This document shows positions 1-6,025 of a stretch of 15,480 nucleotides of DNA, piece by piece; the first letter of the stretch is position 1, and every line of letters begins with the position of its first letter. The position numbers and the translations under genes are program-made. The notes under the pieces were generated by a model. That model saw only the letters and a list, made by a program, of their open reading frames with translations. It did not search any database and was not told the DNA's origin. The stretch comes from Candidatus Methanophaga sp. GoMg3.2 (GTDB taxonomy: Archaea > Halobacteriota > Syntropharchaeia > Alkanophagales > Methanospirareceae), in assembly GCA_013180565.1 (NCBI GenBank), contig QBUN01000400.1, positions 1 to 15,480 on the forward strand, in the 5' to 3' direction.

Positions 1-455
1 AGCCAACAGTGGCAGGGTGTCCCTCGTGAGAGGGAATCTGAAGAGCCTGAGGCGGTCTTTAGCCCGAAGCACAAGCGAACCAGTGGTGGGATATGCTAAG
101 CGACGACCCTCCGCCACTTTGGGGAAGTTCGATGCCTCTATGGGGACGGGCTTACCGTATGTAATCGCGGTCCCATAAACGGGAGATTCCCATAGAGGGC
201 TAGCATGTCTGCTTAGGGTCGGGATGAAGGCGAAAGGGTGGTTAGGCGACCGAGGGAGATCTCGTATCGTCCTCGATAGAGGTAAGGAAGGTATAACCTG
301 AATGGGAAAGCCGGAATGATGCGATGCGAGAAGTCGGACGGACTCATAGTAGCGATGATGTCGGTGCCTGTGAACGCTGGTAACAGTTGGGAGGATAAAA
401 CACCGATTATGCGAAGGGGTCCTGCTTTGGCGAAACTGAAGAACAGGTGAGATAG

Positions 456-573
456 ATGCACAAATCAAATAGGAAGTCGGCGAAGGTATTTCATGAGAAA
501 GACGCCACGCTGATAGCCGAAAAGGTTTGTCTATTGAAACAGCTTGTTGGAGGTTGGTGGGAAGAGAAGGTGG
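456..573 (+). pseudogene. Remnant of intron maturase N-terminus
   Basis: An ATG at 456, preceded by AGGTGA, starts the same reading frame as the maturase of copy 2 (shared KSxRKSAKV at residues 3-11). It diverges in places by small indels. About 1.15 kb of the gene is then deleted, and the frame runs into the ribozyme sequence before domain V, stopping at 662. Only the poorly conserved N-terminal leader of the reverse transcriptase survives; no RT motif is present. It is a relic inside domain IV, not a functional protein. Confidence 0.75.
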
Positions 574-607
574 ATCTCACTCCTTGCAATGGGGCAACGC
601 CATCGGA

Positions 608-680
608 GAGCCGTATACGGGAAATCCGTACGTACGGTTCGATGAGGGGACGGAGGTCGTAAGACCTCCTCCTACTCTGC
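608..680 (+). ncRNA. Group II intron domains V-VI, copy 1
   Basis: 608-640 is a canonical domain V hairpin: GAGCCGTA pairs with TACGGTTC, with a CG bulge and a GAAA loop, and carries the catalytic AGC triad at 609-611. 641-680 forms domain VI, with the stem GGAGGTC/GACCTCC around a GTAA loop and a candidate bulged branch-point A at 674. Bases 601-680 differ from 2501-2580 at one position only, 679 (G here, A in copy 2). This gives a GC 3' end in place of the usual AY. Confidence 0.85.
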
Positions 681-1199
681 GCGTGCCTCGTAGCTTAATC
701 GCTCAGAGGGTTAAAATCCCTCCTGTGCTGTTTACCCGTATCTGTGTAGAAGCCAACAGTGGCAGGGTGTCCCTCGTGAGAGGGAATCTGAAGAGCCTGA
801 GGCTGTCTTTAGCCCGAAGCACAAGCGAACCAGTGGTGGGATATGCTAAGCGACGACCCTCCTGCACTTTGGGGAAGTTCAACGCCTCTATGGGTTGGTA
901 TACCGTACGTAAATGCGGCCCGAAACGGGTTTGCCATAGGGGGTCAGCATGTCTGATTAGGGTCGGGATGAAGACGAAAGGGTGGTTAGGCGACCGAGGG
1001 AGGTCTCGTATCGTCCTCGAAAGAGGTAAGGAAGGTATAACCTGATGGGAAAGCCGGAATGATGCGGTGCGAGAAGTCGGACGGATTCACAGTAGCGATG
1101 ATGTTGGTGCCCGTGAATGGCTGGTAACAGCCTGGAGGATAAAACGCTGACTATGCGAAGGGATCCTGCTTTGGCGAAACTGAAGGACAGGTGAGATAG

Positions 1200-2474
1200 A
1201 TGCGCAAATCAAGTAGGAAATCGGCGAAGGTAAGCTCAGGAGAAAGACGCTACGCCGATTGCCGAAATGGACTGGGTATTGAAGCAATCTGTTGGATGTT
1301 GGTGAGAAAAGAGCGTAAAAGGAAAGTTCATTCCTTGATTGACAAGGTCTGGAATTGGAAGAATCTTAATGAAGCATGGAAGAAAGTGAAGAAGAACAAA
1401 GGTGCTGCGGGAATAGACAAAGTTACTATTGACGAATTTGAGTGCAATCTGGAGCAGAATCTCAATGAGATTCAGCGACTATTGAAACAGGACAGGTATG
1501 TGCCTACGCCAGTGAATAGGATATACATACCGAAGTCAGACGGTAAACAACGACCGTTGGGTATTCCAATAATCAGAGATAGAGTGGTACAGCAAGCCTT
1601 GAAGAATGGCATTGAACCGATATTTGAAGCTGAGTTCTTGGACTCAAGCTTTGGATACCGACCTGGAATAAGTGCGAAAAAAGCGATAGAGCAGCTAGAA
1701 GCTGTCAGAGACGAAGGACCCGAATGGGTACTGGACGCAGACATAAAAGCCTTCTTTGATACGGTGAATCATGAGAAACTCATGGATGCAGTTGCAGAAC
1801 GAATAAGTGACGGTCGGGTCTTGAGATTGATAAGAGCTTTTCTCAAGGCAGATATAATGGAACAGGGACTGGGATTGAGAGAGAATGTCATCGGCACGCC
1901 GCAGGGCGGAGTCATATCACCTCTTCTAGCTAATATATATCTGCATTACTTCGATGAAAGGATGGCAGAACTTGGCTATGAGGTAGTTCGATATGCTGAT
2001 GATTTCTTAGTGCTTTGCGAGGACGAAGAAGAGGCGAAAGAGGCAATTACACATGTAAAGAAGATCTTAGATGAGTTAGAGCTTAAGTTACATCCGGAGA
2101 AGCCAAAGATAAAGAACTTTTCTGAGGGCGTTGACTTCCTTGGTTTCACTGTTTACATAGGGCACAAAGTGCCACGAAAAGAGGCGGTCAAGAAATACAA
2201 GGATGCTGTCAGGCGTGTTACACGTAGAAATCTGCCGATTAATCTCGAAATGGTGATCGTGAAGCTCAATCCAATTATTGACGGTTGGGGCAACTATTTC
2301 AAGATAGCAAACGTCAATTGGCTCTACAAGGGACTTGACAGTTGGACAAGAATGAGATTGAGAGCATTTAAAGAGAAGAAGAAGAGTTATCTCAGTAACA
2401 CTCGTATAAGGAACGATTTTCTGAAAGATCTGGGCTTGAAATCGTTATCTACGCTCTTGAACCCTGAGTGGTAA
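1200..2474 (+). CDS. ltrA: Group II intron reverse transcriptase/maturase
   Basis: This 424-residue protein helps fold and splice its host intron and copies it into DNA during mobility. The reverse-transcriptase blocks are all present in order: PLGIP (119-123), the first catalytic aspartate in DIKAFFDTVNH (181-191), TPQGGVISPLLANIYL (233-248) and the active-site YADD (265-268). The maturase domain X follows, with GWGNYF at 362-367. The protein ends about 60 residues later in a basic tail. There is no HNH endonuclease zinc region, so it belongs to the endonuclease-minus type, which usually primes cDNA from nascent DNA strands. The ATG at 1200 is supported by AGGTGA five bases upstream and by the same start in copy 1. 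The gene is intact, so it may also serve the ORF-less copy 1. Confidence 0.95.
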   Translation: MRKSSRKSAKVSSGERRYADCRNGLGIEAICWMLVRKERKRKVHSLIDKVWNWKNLNEAWKKVKKNKGAAGIDKVTIDEFECNLEQNLNEIQRLLKQDRYVPTPVNRIYIPKSDGKQRPLGIPIIRDRVVQQALKNGIEPIFEAEFLDSSFGYRPGISAKKAIEQLEAVRDEGPEWVLDADIKAFFDTVNHEKLMDAVAERISDGRVLRLIRAFLKADIMEQGLGLRENVIGTPQGGVISPLLANIYLHYFDERMAELGYEVVRYADDFLVLCEDEEEAKEAITHVKKILDELELKLHPEKPKIKNFSEGVDFLGFTVYIGHKVPRKEAVKKYKDAVRRVTRRNLPINLEMVIVKLNPIIDGWGNYFKIANVNWLYKGLDSWTRMRLRAFKEKKKSYLSNTRIRNDFLKDLGLKSLSTLLNPEW

Positions 2475-2507
2475 TCTCACTCCCTGCAATGGGGCAACGC
2501 CATCGGA

Positions 2508-2580
2508 GAGCCGTATACGGGAAATCCGTACGTACGGTTCGATGAGGGGACGGAGGTCGTAAGACCTCCTCCTACTCTAC
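2508..2580 (+). ncRNA. Group II intron domains V-VI, copy 2
   Basis: Domain V spans 2508-2540: an eight-pair lower helix, a two-base CG bulge at 2531-2532, an upper helix capped by GAAA, and the AGC triad at 2509-2511. Domain VI (2541-2580) has the stem 2552-2558/2563-2569. The candidate bulged branch-point A is at 2574, seven bases from the 3' end counting both, and the terminal AC obeys the AY rule. This fixes the 3' splice site at 2580/2581. Confidence 0.9.
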
Positions 2581-2582
2581 TT

Positions 2583-2648
2583 GATGTTCGGGGGATGTTT
2601 GATGGAGAAGATGCTCGAAAGAATGAGTTTTATTATAAGTGTGTATAG
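2583..2648 (+). pseudogene. 3' exon: C-terminal end of a nucleotide-sugar dehydrogenase
   Basis: The frame from 2583 to the TAG at 2646-2648 reads DVRGMFDGEDARKNEF followed by YYKCV. This matches the C-terminal end of UDP-glucose/GDP-mannose dehydrogenase family proteins. In this window, the intact WecC ends with VDTRNILDAEQWKEAGF, which shares the D-R-D-E-F-K pattern. The two bases before it (TT at 2581-2582) would complete a hydrophobic codon (Ile, Val, Leu or Phe), as expected just before DxR. The intron thus appears to sit in phase 1 of this codon. The rest of the gene should lie upstream of copy 1, outside the window. Whether the gene is restored by splicing or is dead cannot be told here. 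The match is short, so the call is an inference. Confidence 0.6.
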
Positions 2649-2662
2649 AATGATATAGTATG

Positions 2663-2670
2663 AAAATATA
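2663..2670 (+). promoter_or_regulatory. Possible TATA box ahead of rmlA
   Basis: AAAATATA in an A/T-rich stretch between the dehydrogenase end and rmlA. A start about 26 bases downstream would leave a leader of roughly 75 bases containing the inverted repeat at 2693-2728. Other A/T-rich boxes (for example 2628-2637) are equally possible. rmlA itself has AGGCGA about eight bases before its ATG. Confidence 0.2.
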
Positions 2671-2692
2671 GGCTAAATAGCATGAAAATCCC

Positions 2693-2728
2693 CACAATCG
2701 GGTGCGGTTATGTTAGCACAAGATTGTG
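2693..2728. repeat. Inverted repeat CACAATC / GATTGTG
   Basis: Seven-base perfect arms (2693-2699 and 2722-2728) are separated by 22 bases, in the gap before rmlA. No T-run follows, so it is not a convincing terminator. It could be a leader hairpin or a chance repeat. Confidence 0.3.
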
Positions 2729-2767
2729 ATAGATAGAAAAAGAAGAATCTCTTAGGCGAAGATAAAA

Positions 2768-3823
2768 ATGAAAGGCTTAATACTATCAGGCGGATACGGA
2801 ACAAGATTAAGGCCAATCACATACTCACAGCAAAAGCAATTAATACCTGTTGCAAACAAGCCAATCCTATTTTATGCCATTGAAGACGTAATAGAAGCAG
2901 GAGCAAAAGAGATAGGCATCATTGTGGGTCCAAATAAGGAACAGGTCATGGAAACTGTTAGATCGGTCGATTGGAATGCAGATATAGAATTTATTTATCA
3001 AGGCGAACCAAAAGGGTTAGCACATACAATCCTCATTGCCGAAGATTTTTTAGATGACGAATTCGTCATGTACTTAGGCGATAACATTTTGCGAGAAGGG
3101 ATTGTAGAACACGCAAATAAGTTTAAAGCGAACAATTATGATGCAAGCATAATGCTTACAGAAGTTGTTAATCCACAGGAATTTGGAGTTGCAGATATTA
3201 ACGAAGATGGAACGATAAAACGACTTGTAGAAAAGCCAAAAGATCCACCAAGCAATCTTGCTTTGGTTGGCATTTACTTCTTCAAACTAGCCATATTAGA
3301 AGCGTGCAAGAGCATAAAACCTTCATGGCGTGATGAACTTGAAATTACAGATGCTATCCAATGGCTCATTGAAAACGGATACGAGGTGGGATGGACAAAA
3401 GTGGAAGACTGGTGGAAAGACACAGGCAAACCGGACGACATCTTTGAAGCTAACAGATTAATTTTAGATGATTTAACACACGAGATACGAGGTGTGGTAA
3501 GGGGTGGAGAGATTAGAGGAAGAGTTTCAATAGATACAGGAACAATAGTAAACGAAAAATCAGTGATAAAAGGTCCTGCACTCATAGGAAAAGATTGTCT
3601 TATAAGAGATAGTTATATCGGTCCTTATACAAGCATTGGCAACAATTGCGAGATAATAAACTCTGAGGTGGAAGATTCGGTAGTGATGAATGGTGCAAAG
3701 CTTATAAATGCCGGAAATATTGTTGATAGTATGATCGGAAGAGGTGCAGTAATAGAGAAGAACAAAAGATTACCAAAAGGAAGTAAATTTATTATTGGTG
3801 ATAACTCATGGGTGAAGATATGA
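2768..3823 (+). CDS. rmlA: Glucose-1-phosphate thymidylyltransferase, long form
   Basis: It catalyses the first step of dTDP-L-rhamnose synthesis in the cytoplasm: glucose-1-phosphate plus dTTP gives dTDP-glucose and pyrophosphate. The nucleotidyltransferase domain covers about residues 1-240. It has the nucleotide-binding loop GGYGTRLRPIT (8-18), KQLIPVANKPI (23-33), QGEPKGLAHTI (78-88), the metal-site YLGDN (102-106), VEKPKDPPSN (154-163) and WWKDTGKPDDI (215-225). From about 250 to 351 there are hexapeptide-like repeats (IGKDCLI, IGPYTSI, IGNNCEI) of a left-handed beta-helix. This makes it the 350-residue form common in archaea and actinobacteria rather than the 290-residue enterobacterial RmlA. 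A sugar-phosphate nucleotidyltransferase for another sugar is possible, but the rmlBCD genes downstream support dTDP-glucose. It is the first gene of the rml cluster. Confidence 0.93.
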   Translation: MKGLILSGGYGTRLRPITYSQQKQLIPVANKPILFYAIEDVIEAGAKEIGIIVGPNKEQVMETVRSVDWNADIEFIYQGEPKGLAHTILIAEDFLDDEFVMYLGDNILREGIVEHANKFKANNYDASIMLTEVVNPQEFGVADINEDGTIKRLVEKPKDPPSNLALVGIYFFKLAILEACKSIKPSWRDELEITDAIQWLIENGYEVGWTKVEDWWKDTGKPDDIFEANRLILDDLTHEIRGVVRGGEIRGRVSIDTGTIVNEKSVIKGPALIGKDCLIRDSYIGPYTSIGNNCEIINSEVEDSVVMNGAKLINAGNIVDSMIGRGAVIEKNKRLPKGSKFIIGDNSWVKI

Positions 3824-3838
3824 TAAAAGGAGTAAAGC

Positions 3839-3865
3839 ATGGGAGAGATGATAAAAAATGAGTAG
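3839..3865 (+). CDS. Possible 8-codon upstream ORF before the antitoxin
   Basis: ATG at 3839 is preceded by a strong ribosome binding site, AAGGAG at 3827-3832, with six-base spacing. It encodes MGEMIKNE and stops at TAG 3863-3865, just past the ATG (3858) of the following antitoxin in another frame. It may be a leader peptide that delivers ribosomes to the antitoxin start, or chance. The antitoxin start itself has only GGGAGAG, about ten bases upstream. Confidence 0.25.
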   Translation: MGEMIKNE

Positions 3866-4073
3866 TGTGCAGAGTCTTAGGGAGCATTTGGATCGTATGA
3901 CACAGGAGTTGATCCAAATAAAAAAAATTGCTATTGGATTAGAAGAGAGCGATAAAGAGAAGACGGAGAGAGCATGGGCTGATTTGATGGCAGCATCCAA
4001 AGAGATTTCGCGGGAATGGAAAGGAGCTTCTGCGGTAGAAGAGATCAGAATCCAAAGGGAGATGAGATGGTGA
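3858..4073 (+). CDS. Antitoxin-like protein of a decayed toxin-antitoxin pair
   Basis: A 71-residue, highly charged, helical protein rich in Glu, Lys and Arg (EESDKEKTERAWADLMAASKEI, then WKGASAVEEIRIQREMRW, read from about residue 29). The C-terminal pattern of AW-LM-AS-EIS-WKG-SAVEEIR-QR is, as I recall it, that of small archaeal and bacterial antitoxins encoded directly before PIN-domain toxins. Consistent with this, a fragment of a PIN toxin follows, its ATG (4067) overlapping the end of this gene. The antitoxin frame is complete, but its partner is not, so it probably has nothing left to neutralise unless it acts on a toxin elsewhere. It sits between rmlA and rmlB and is read with them. 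Family assignment is from sequence character and context. Confidence 0.6.
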   Translation: MSSVQSLREHLDRMTQELIQIKKIAIGLEESDKEKTERAWADLMAASKEISREWKGASAVEEIRIQREMRW

Positions 4074-4198
4074 GATCTCTAACTCTTGATAGTGCAAAGG
4101 AGTTCAATGCACCTTTGGTTAGTTTGGATGGAGAAATGACGAAAAGAGCGAAATTAGTTGTTAAAATTGTGGATATTGAAGATATGGTGATTTTATGA
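4067..4198 (+). pseudogene. VapC (PIN-domain) toxin, C-terminal remnant
   Basis: From the ATG at 4067 the frame gives MVRSLTLDSAKEFNAPLVSL and then DGEMTKRAKLVVKIVDIEDM. This matches the end of PIN-domain toxins: the helix before 'NAPLVSLDGEM', whose Asp is the last metal-site acid, and the closing strand. The first 85-90 residues, with the other catalytic acids, are missing. The start codon appears to have been joined directly to the 3' end by an internal deletion. It is too short to be a ribonuclease. Its stop overlaps the rmlB start (ATGA at 4195-4198), so its translation could still couple to rmlB. Confidence 0.65.
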
Positions 4199-5184
4199 GG
4201 ATTTTGATAACTGGTGGATTGGGATTCATAGGGAGCAATTTTGTAAGGAGGAGGATAGAAGAAGCCGGAGCAAATGTTGATGACATCGTTGTAGTTGACG
4301 CATTAAAATACGGCTCTAACGAGAACAATTTGGGGGATTTAGATTGCAAAATCGTTAAAGGCAATATTTGCGATTATGAGTTAATAGCAGAGCTTGTTAA
4401 GGAGACGGATGCAATAGTGAACTTTGCCGCGGAGACGCACGTTGACAGAAGCATATCAAATCCTTTTGCGTTTGTCGAAAGCAATGTAATCAGCACTTAT
4501 ACGTTATTAGAAGCGATGCGGAAAGTCAATCCGGAGGCAAAGCTTGTTCATATAGGCACAGATGAGGTATATGGAGATATAGAAAAGGGTTCTTTTAAAG
4601 AAGATGACACGTTAAGACCTTCCTCTCCATATTCGGCAAGCAAGGCTTCTGCAGATATGTTCGTTTTGGCTTATGTGAGAACGTATGGGCTGAATGCTGT
4701 GATTACAAGGTGCACAAATAATTATGGCCCTTACCAATTCCCGGAGAAGTTAATTCCCAAGGCGATATTAAGAGCGAAAATGGATATGAAGATACCAATT
4801 TACGGGACGGGAAAGAACGTGAGGGACTGGATTTACGTTAATGATCACTGTGAAGCAATAAATTTGGCTTTGAAGAAAGGGGAAAGAGGCGAAATATATA
4901 ATATTTCGAGCGGTGATGAAAAAAGTAATTTAGAGGTTGTGAATGAAATCGTAGACATAATAGGCAAAAAGGGTTTAATAGAATTTGTAGAAGACAGACC
5001 CGGACATGATATAAGATACAGCCTGGATTCATCAAAAATCAGAAAATTGGGCTGGAAGTCCAAGCATAGCTACAAAAAAGGATTGAAAGAGACCGTTGAG
5101 TGGTATCTAGAGAATGAGTGGTGGTGGAAACCTTTAGCTGATGAGAAAGTCTTGCATCCAACGCCCTGGAAATTGGACTGGTAG
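4195..5184 (+). CDS. rmlB: dTDP-glucose 4,6-dehydratase
   Basis: It converts dTDP-glucose to dTDP-4-keto-6-deoxyglucose with bound NAD+, the second step towards dTDP-rhamnose. It is an extended short-chain dehydrogenase. It has GGLGFIGSNF (7-16) for NAD binding, the TDEVYGD segment (122-128) with the Asp-Glu pair that removes water, and the YSASK motif (Tyr146, Lys150). It also has NNYGPYQFPEKLIP (175-188) and RPGHD (268-272) for nucleotide binding. At 329 residues it is full length. The ATG at 4195 overlaps the stop of the upstream toxin remnant by ATGA, and rmlC begins 11 bases after its stop. A paralogue acting on UDP-GlcNAc was considered, but the TDEVYGD catalytic pair and the neighbours favour RmlB. 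Confidence 0.95.
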   Translation: MRILITGGLGFIGSNFVRRRIEEAGANVDDIVVVDALKYGSNENNLGDLDCKIVKGNICDYELIAELVKETDAIVNFAAETHVDRSISNPFAFVESNVISTYTLLEAMRKVNPEAKLVHIGTDEVYGDIEKGSFKEDDTLRPSSPYSASKASADMFVLAYVRTYGLNAVITRCTNNYGPYQFPEKLIPKAILRAKMDMKIPIYGTGKNVRDWIYVNDHCEAINLALKKGERGEIYNISSGDEKSNLEVVNEIVDIIGKKGLIEFVEDRPGHDIRYSLDSSKIRKLGWKSKHSYKKGLKETVEWYLENEWWWKPLADEKVLHPTPWKLDW

Positions 5185-5195
5185 GTGCAGCCAAA

Positions 5196-5774
5196 ATGAC
5201 TTTCGAGTTTAAAAAGTTGGAAATTCCAGATGTTATCTTGATAAAACCAACGGTCTTTGAAGATGAAAGAGGTTTTTTCATGGAAACATATAAAAAAGAA
5301 GATTTTGAAGAAAAAGCAGGAATAAAAGGTGAATTCATTCAGGACAACCACTCAAAATCAGAGTATGGTGTTTTAAGAGGCTTGCATTTTCAAAGGGAAC
5401 CTTATGCTCAGGCTAAAATGGTTCGATGTATTAGAGGTGAAATTTATGATGTTGCAGTTGATTTAAGAAAGAACTCGCCAACGTTTGGTAACTATGCTGG
5501 TGTTAATCTTTCAGAAGACAACAAGTATCAGCTTTACATTCCCGGAGGCTGTGCTCATGGATTTTTAGTATTAAGTGATGCCGCTGAAGTCATTTATAAA
5601 GTTGACAACGTTTACGCTCCAGATTATGAGAGCGGATTAATCTGGAACGATCCCGATGTGAATATTAGATGGCCGAATGATAATCCAATTCTCTCATCAA
5701 AAGACCGGCAGTTGCCTAGGTTGAGAGTGTTGGAGGAGCGGGGAGAGGTGTATTACAATGATGTTTTTATATAG
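5196..5774 (+). CDS. rmlC: dTDP-4-dehydrorhamnose 3,5-epimerase
   Basis: It epimerises C3 and C5 of dTDP-4-keto-6-deoxyglucose, giving dTDP-4-keto-L-rhamnose. It is a cupin-fold enzyme of 192 residues, the usual length or slightly longer. Visible are ERGFFMETY (24-32), QDNHSKS (49-55), LRGLHFQ (60-66) with the catalytic base His64, YDVAVDLRKNSPTFG (84-98), PGGCAHGF (116-123), Tyr134 in the active-site region and Asp170, which would pair with the His. The reading frame is unbroken. The likely promoter of the following vapBC pair lies over its last codons. Confidence 0.94.
   Translation: MTFEFKKLEIPDVILIKPTVFEDERGFFMETYKKEDFEEKAGIKGEFIQDNHSKSEYGVLRGLHFQREPYAQAKMVRCIRGEIYDVAVDLRKNSPTFGNYAGVNLSEDNKYQLYIPGGCAHGFLVLSDAAEVIYKVDNVYAPDYESGLIWNDPDVNIRWPNDNPILSSKDRQLPRLRVLEERGEVYYNDVFI
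5764..5773 (+). promoter_or_regulatory. Likely TATA box for vapBC
   Basis: TTTTTATATA lies in the last codons of rmlC. An archaeal TATA box is centred about 26 bases before the start of transcription. That puts the start at about 5792-5796, on the ATGs at 5792 and 5795. The vapB message would then be leaderless or nearly so, and transcription of vapBC would be independent of the rml operon. Confidence 0.45.
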
Positions 5775-5791
5775 GTATTACAAAATTTAAT

Positions 5792-6025
5792 ATGATGAGT
5801 GGTATGGAGGTCATAAGTTTTCGGATACCGAAGGAGTTGAAGGAGAGCGTAAATGAATTGGAAATCAACTGGAGCGAAGAAGTGAGAAGGTTCATAGAGG
5901 GTAAGGTGAAGGAATACAAGAGGAAGAGAGCCATGGAAGAGATAGATTCAATGCTCAAAAATGTACCCACGCCTGAGAAAGGAACAGCATCGAGGTATGT
6001 GAGGGAAGATCGTGATAGTAATTGA
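5792..6025 (+). CDS. vapB: VapB-type antitoxin
   Basis: A 77-residue protein starting with a strand-helix-helix of ribbon-helix-helix type: EVISFRIPKELKESVNEL, then NWSEEVRRFIEGKVKEY. This would bind its own promoter as a dimer. A charged C-terminal tail would fold onto the toxin. It is followed by a PIN toxin that overlaps it by 14 bases, the usual antitoxin-toxin order. Starts at 5792, 5795 and 5804 are all in frame. The first two coincide with the predicted leaderless transcription start, while 5804 starts directly with the conserved strand. The pair sits between rmlC and rmlD. Confidence 0.85.
   Translation: MMSGMEVISFRIPKELKESVNELEINWSEEVRRFIEGKVKEYKRKRAMEEIDSMLKNVPTPEKGTASRYVREDRDSN

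Larger units (their letters stand above)
1..680 (+). mobile_element. Group II intron copy 1, 5'-truncated by window, ORF-less
   Basis: The left part (1 to about 455) aligns almost base for base with 751-1199 of the complete intron downstream, and 574-680 aligns with 2474-2580. It is therefore ribozyme domains I-III, a shortened domain IV, and domains V-VI. Roughly 70 bases of its 5' end lie outside the window. The reverse-transcriptase gene between these two blocks is missing apart from its first 40 codons or so. The most divergent part is about 136-200, probably a peripheral loop of domain I-III. Domain V is intact, but the last dinucleotide is GC instead of the AC of copy 2. It could still splice or move if the maturase of copy 2 acts in trans. 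Identification is by homology to copy 2 plus domain V; domain borders inside 1-455 are not assigned. Confidence 0.85.
683..2580 (+). mobile_element. Complete group II intron copy 2 encoding a maturase
   Basis: The likely 5' splice site is GTGCC at 683 (group II consensus GUGYG). The ribozyme domains I-III run to about 1190, the reverse-transcriptase gene sits in domain IV (1200-2474), and domains V-VI end with CTACTCTAC at 2580. The fold and the RT lacking an endonuclease suggest one of the bacterial-type classes with such RTs (class D/E-like), but class was not tested. Only GC (681-682) separates it from the end of copy 1, so the two introns are in head-to-tail tandem. The 3' flank continues as a nucleotide-sugar dehydrogenase reading frame. 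The 5' boundary is less certain than the 3' boundary, because the 5' end of copy 1 is outside the window for comparison. Confidence 0.88.

Noticed and set aside
213..461. 82-residue minus-strand frame in copy 1, and the similar 1087-1287 minus frame in copy 2
   Set aside because: Antisense to conserved ribozyme sequence, with no start signal and no family features.
527..1045. 172-residue plus-strand frame across the junction of the two introns
   Set aside because: It covers domains V-VI of copy 1 and domain I of copy 2; the ribozyme homology explains the sequence and no protein family is recognisable.
1200..2474. Reverse transcriptase as a retron or diversity-generating element
   Set aside because: Domain X, location in domain IV and a canonical domain V-VI downstream identify a group II intron; no variable or template repeat is seen.
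2693..2728. Rho-independent terminator after the intron
   Set aside because: A seven-base stem with a 22-base loop and no following T-run does not support a terminator.
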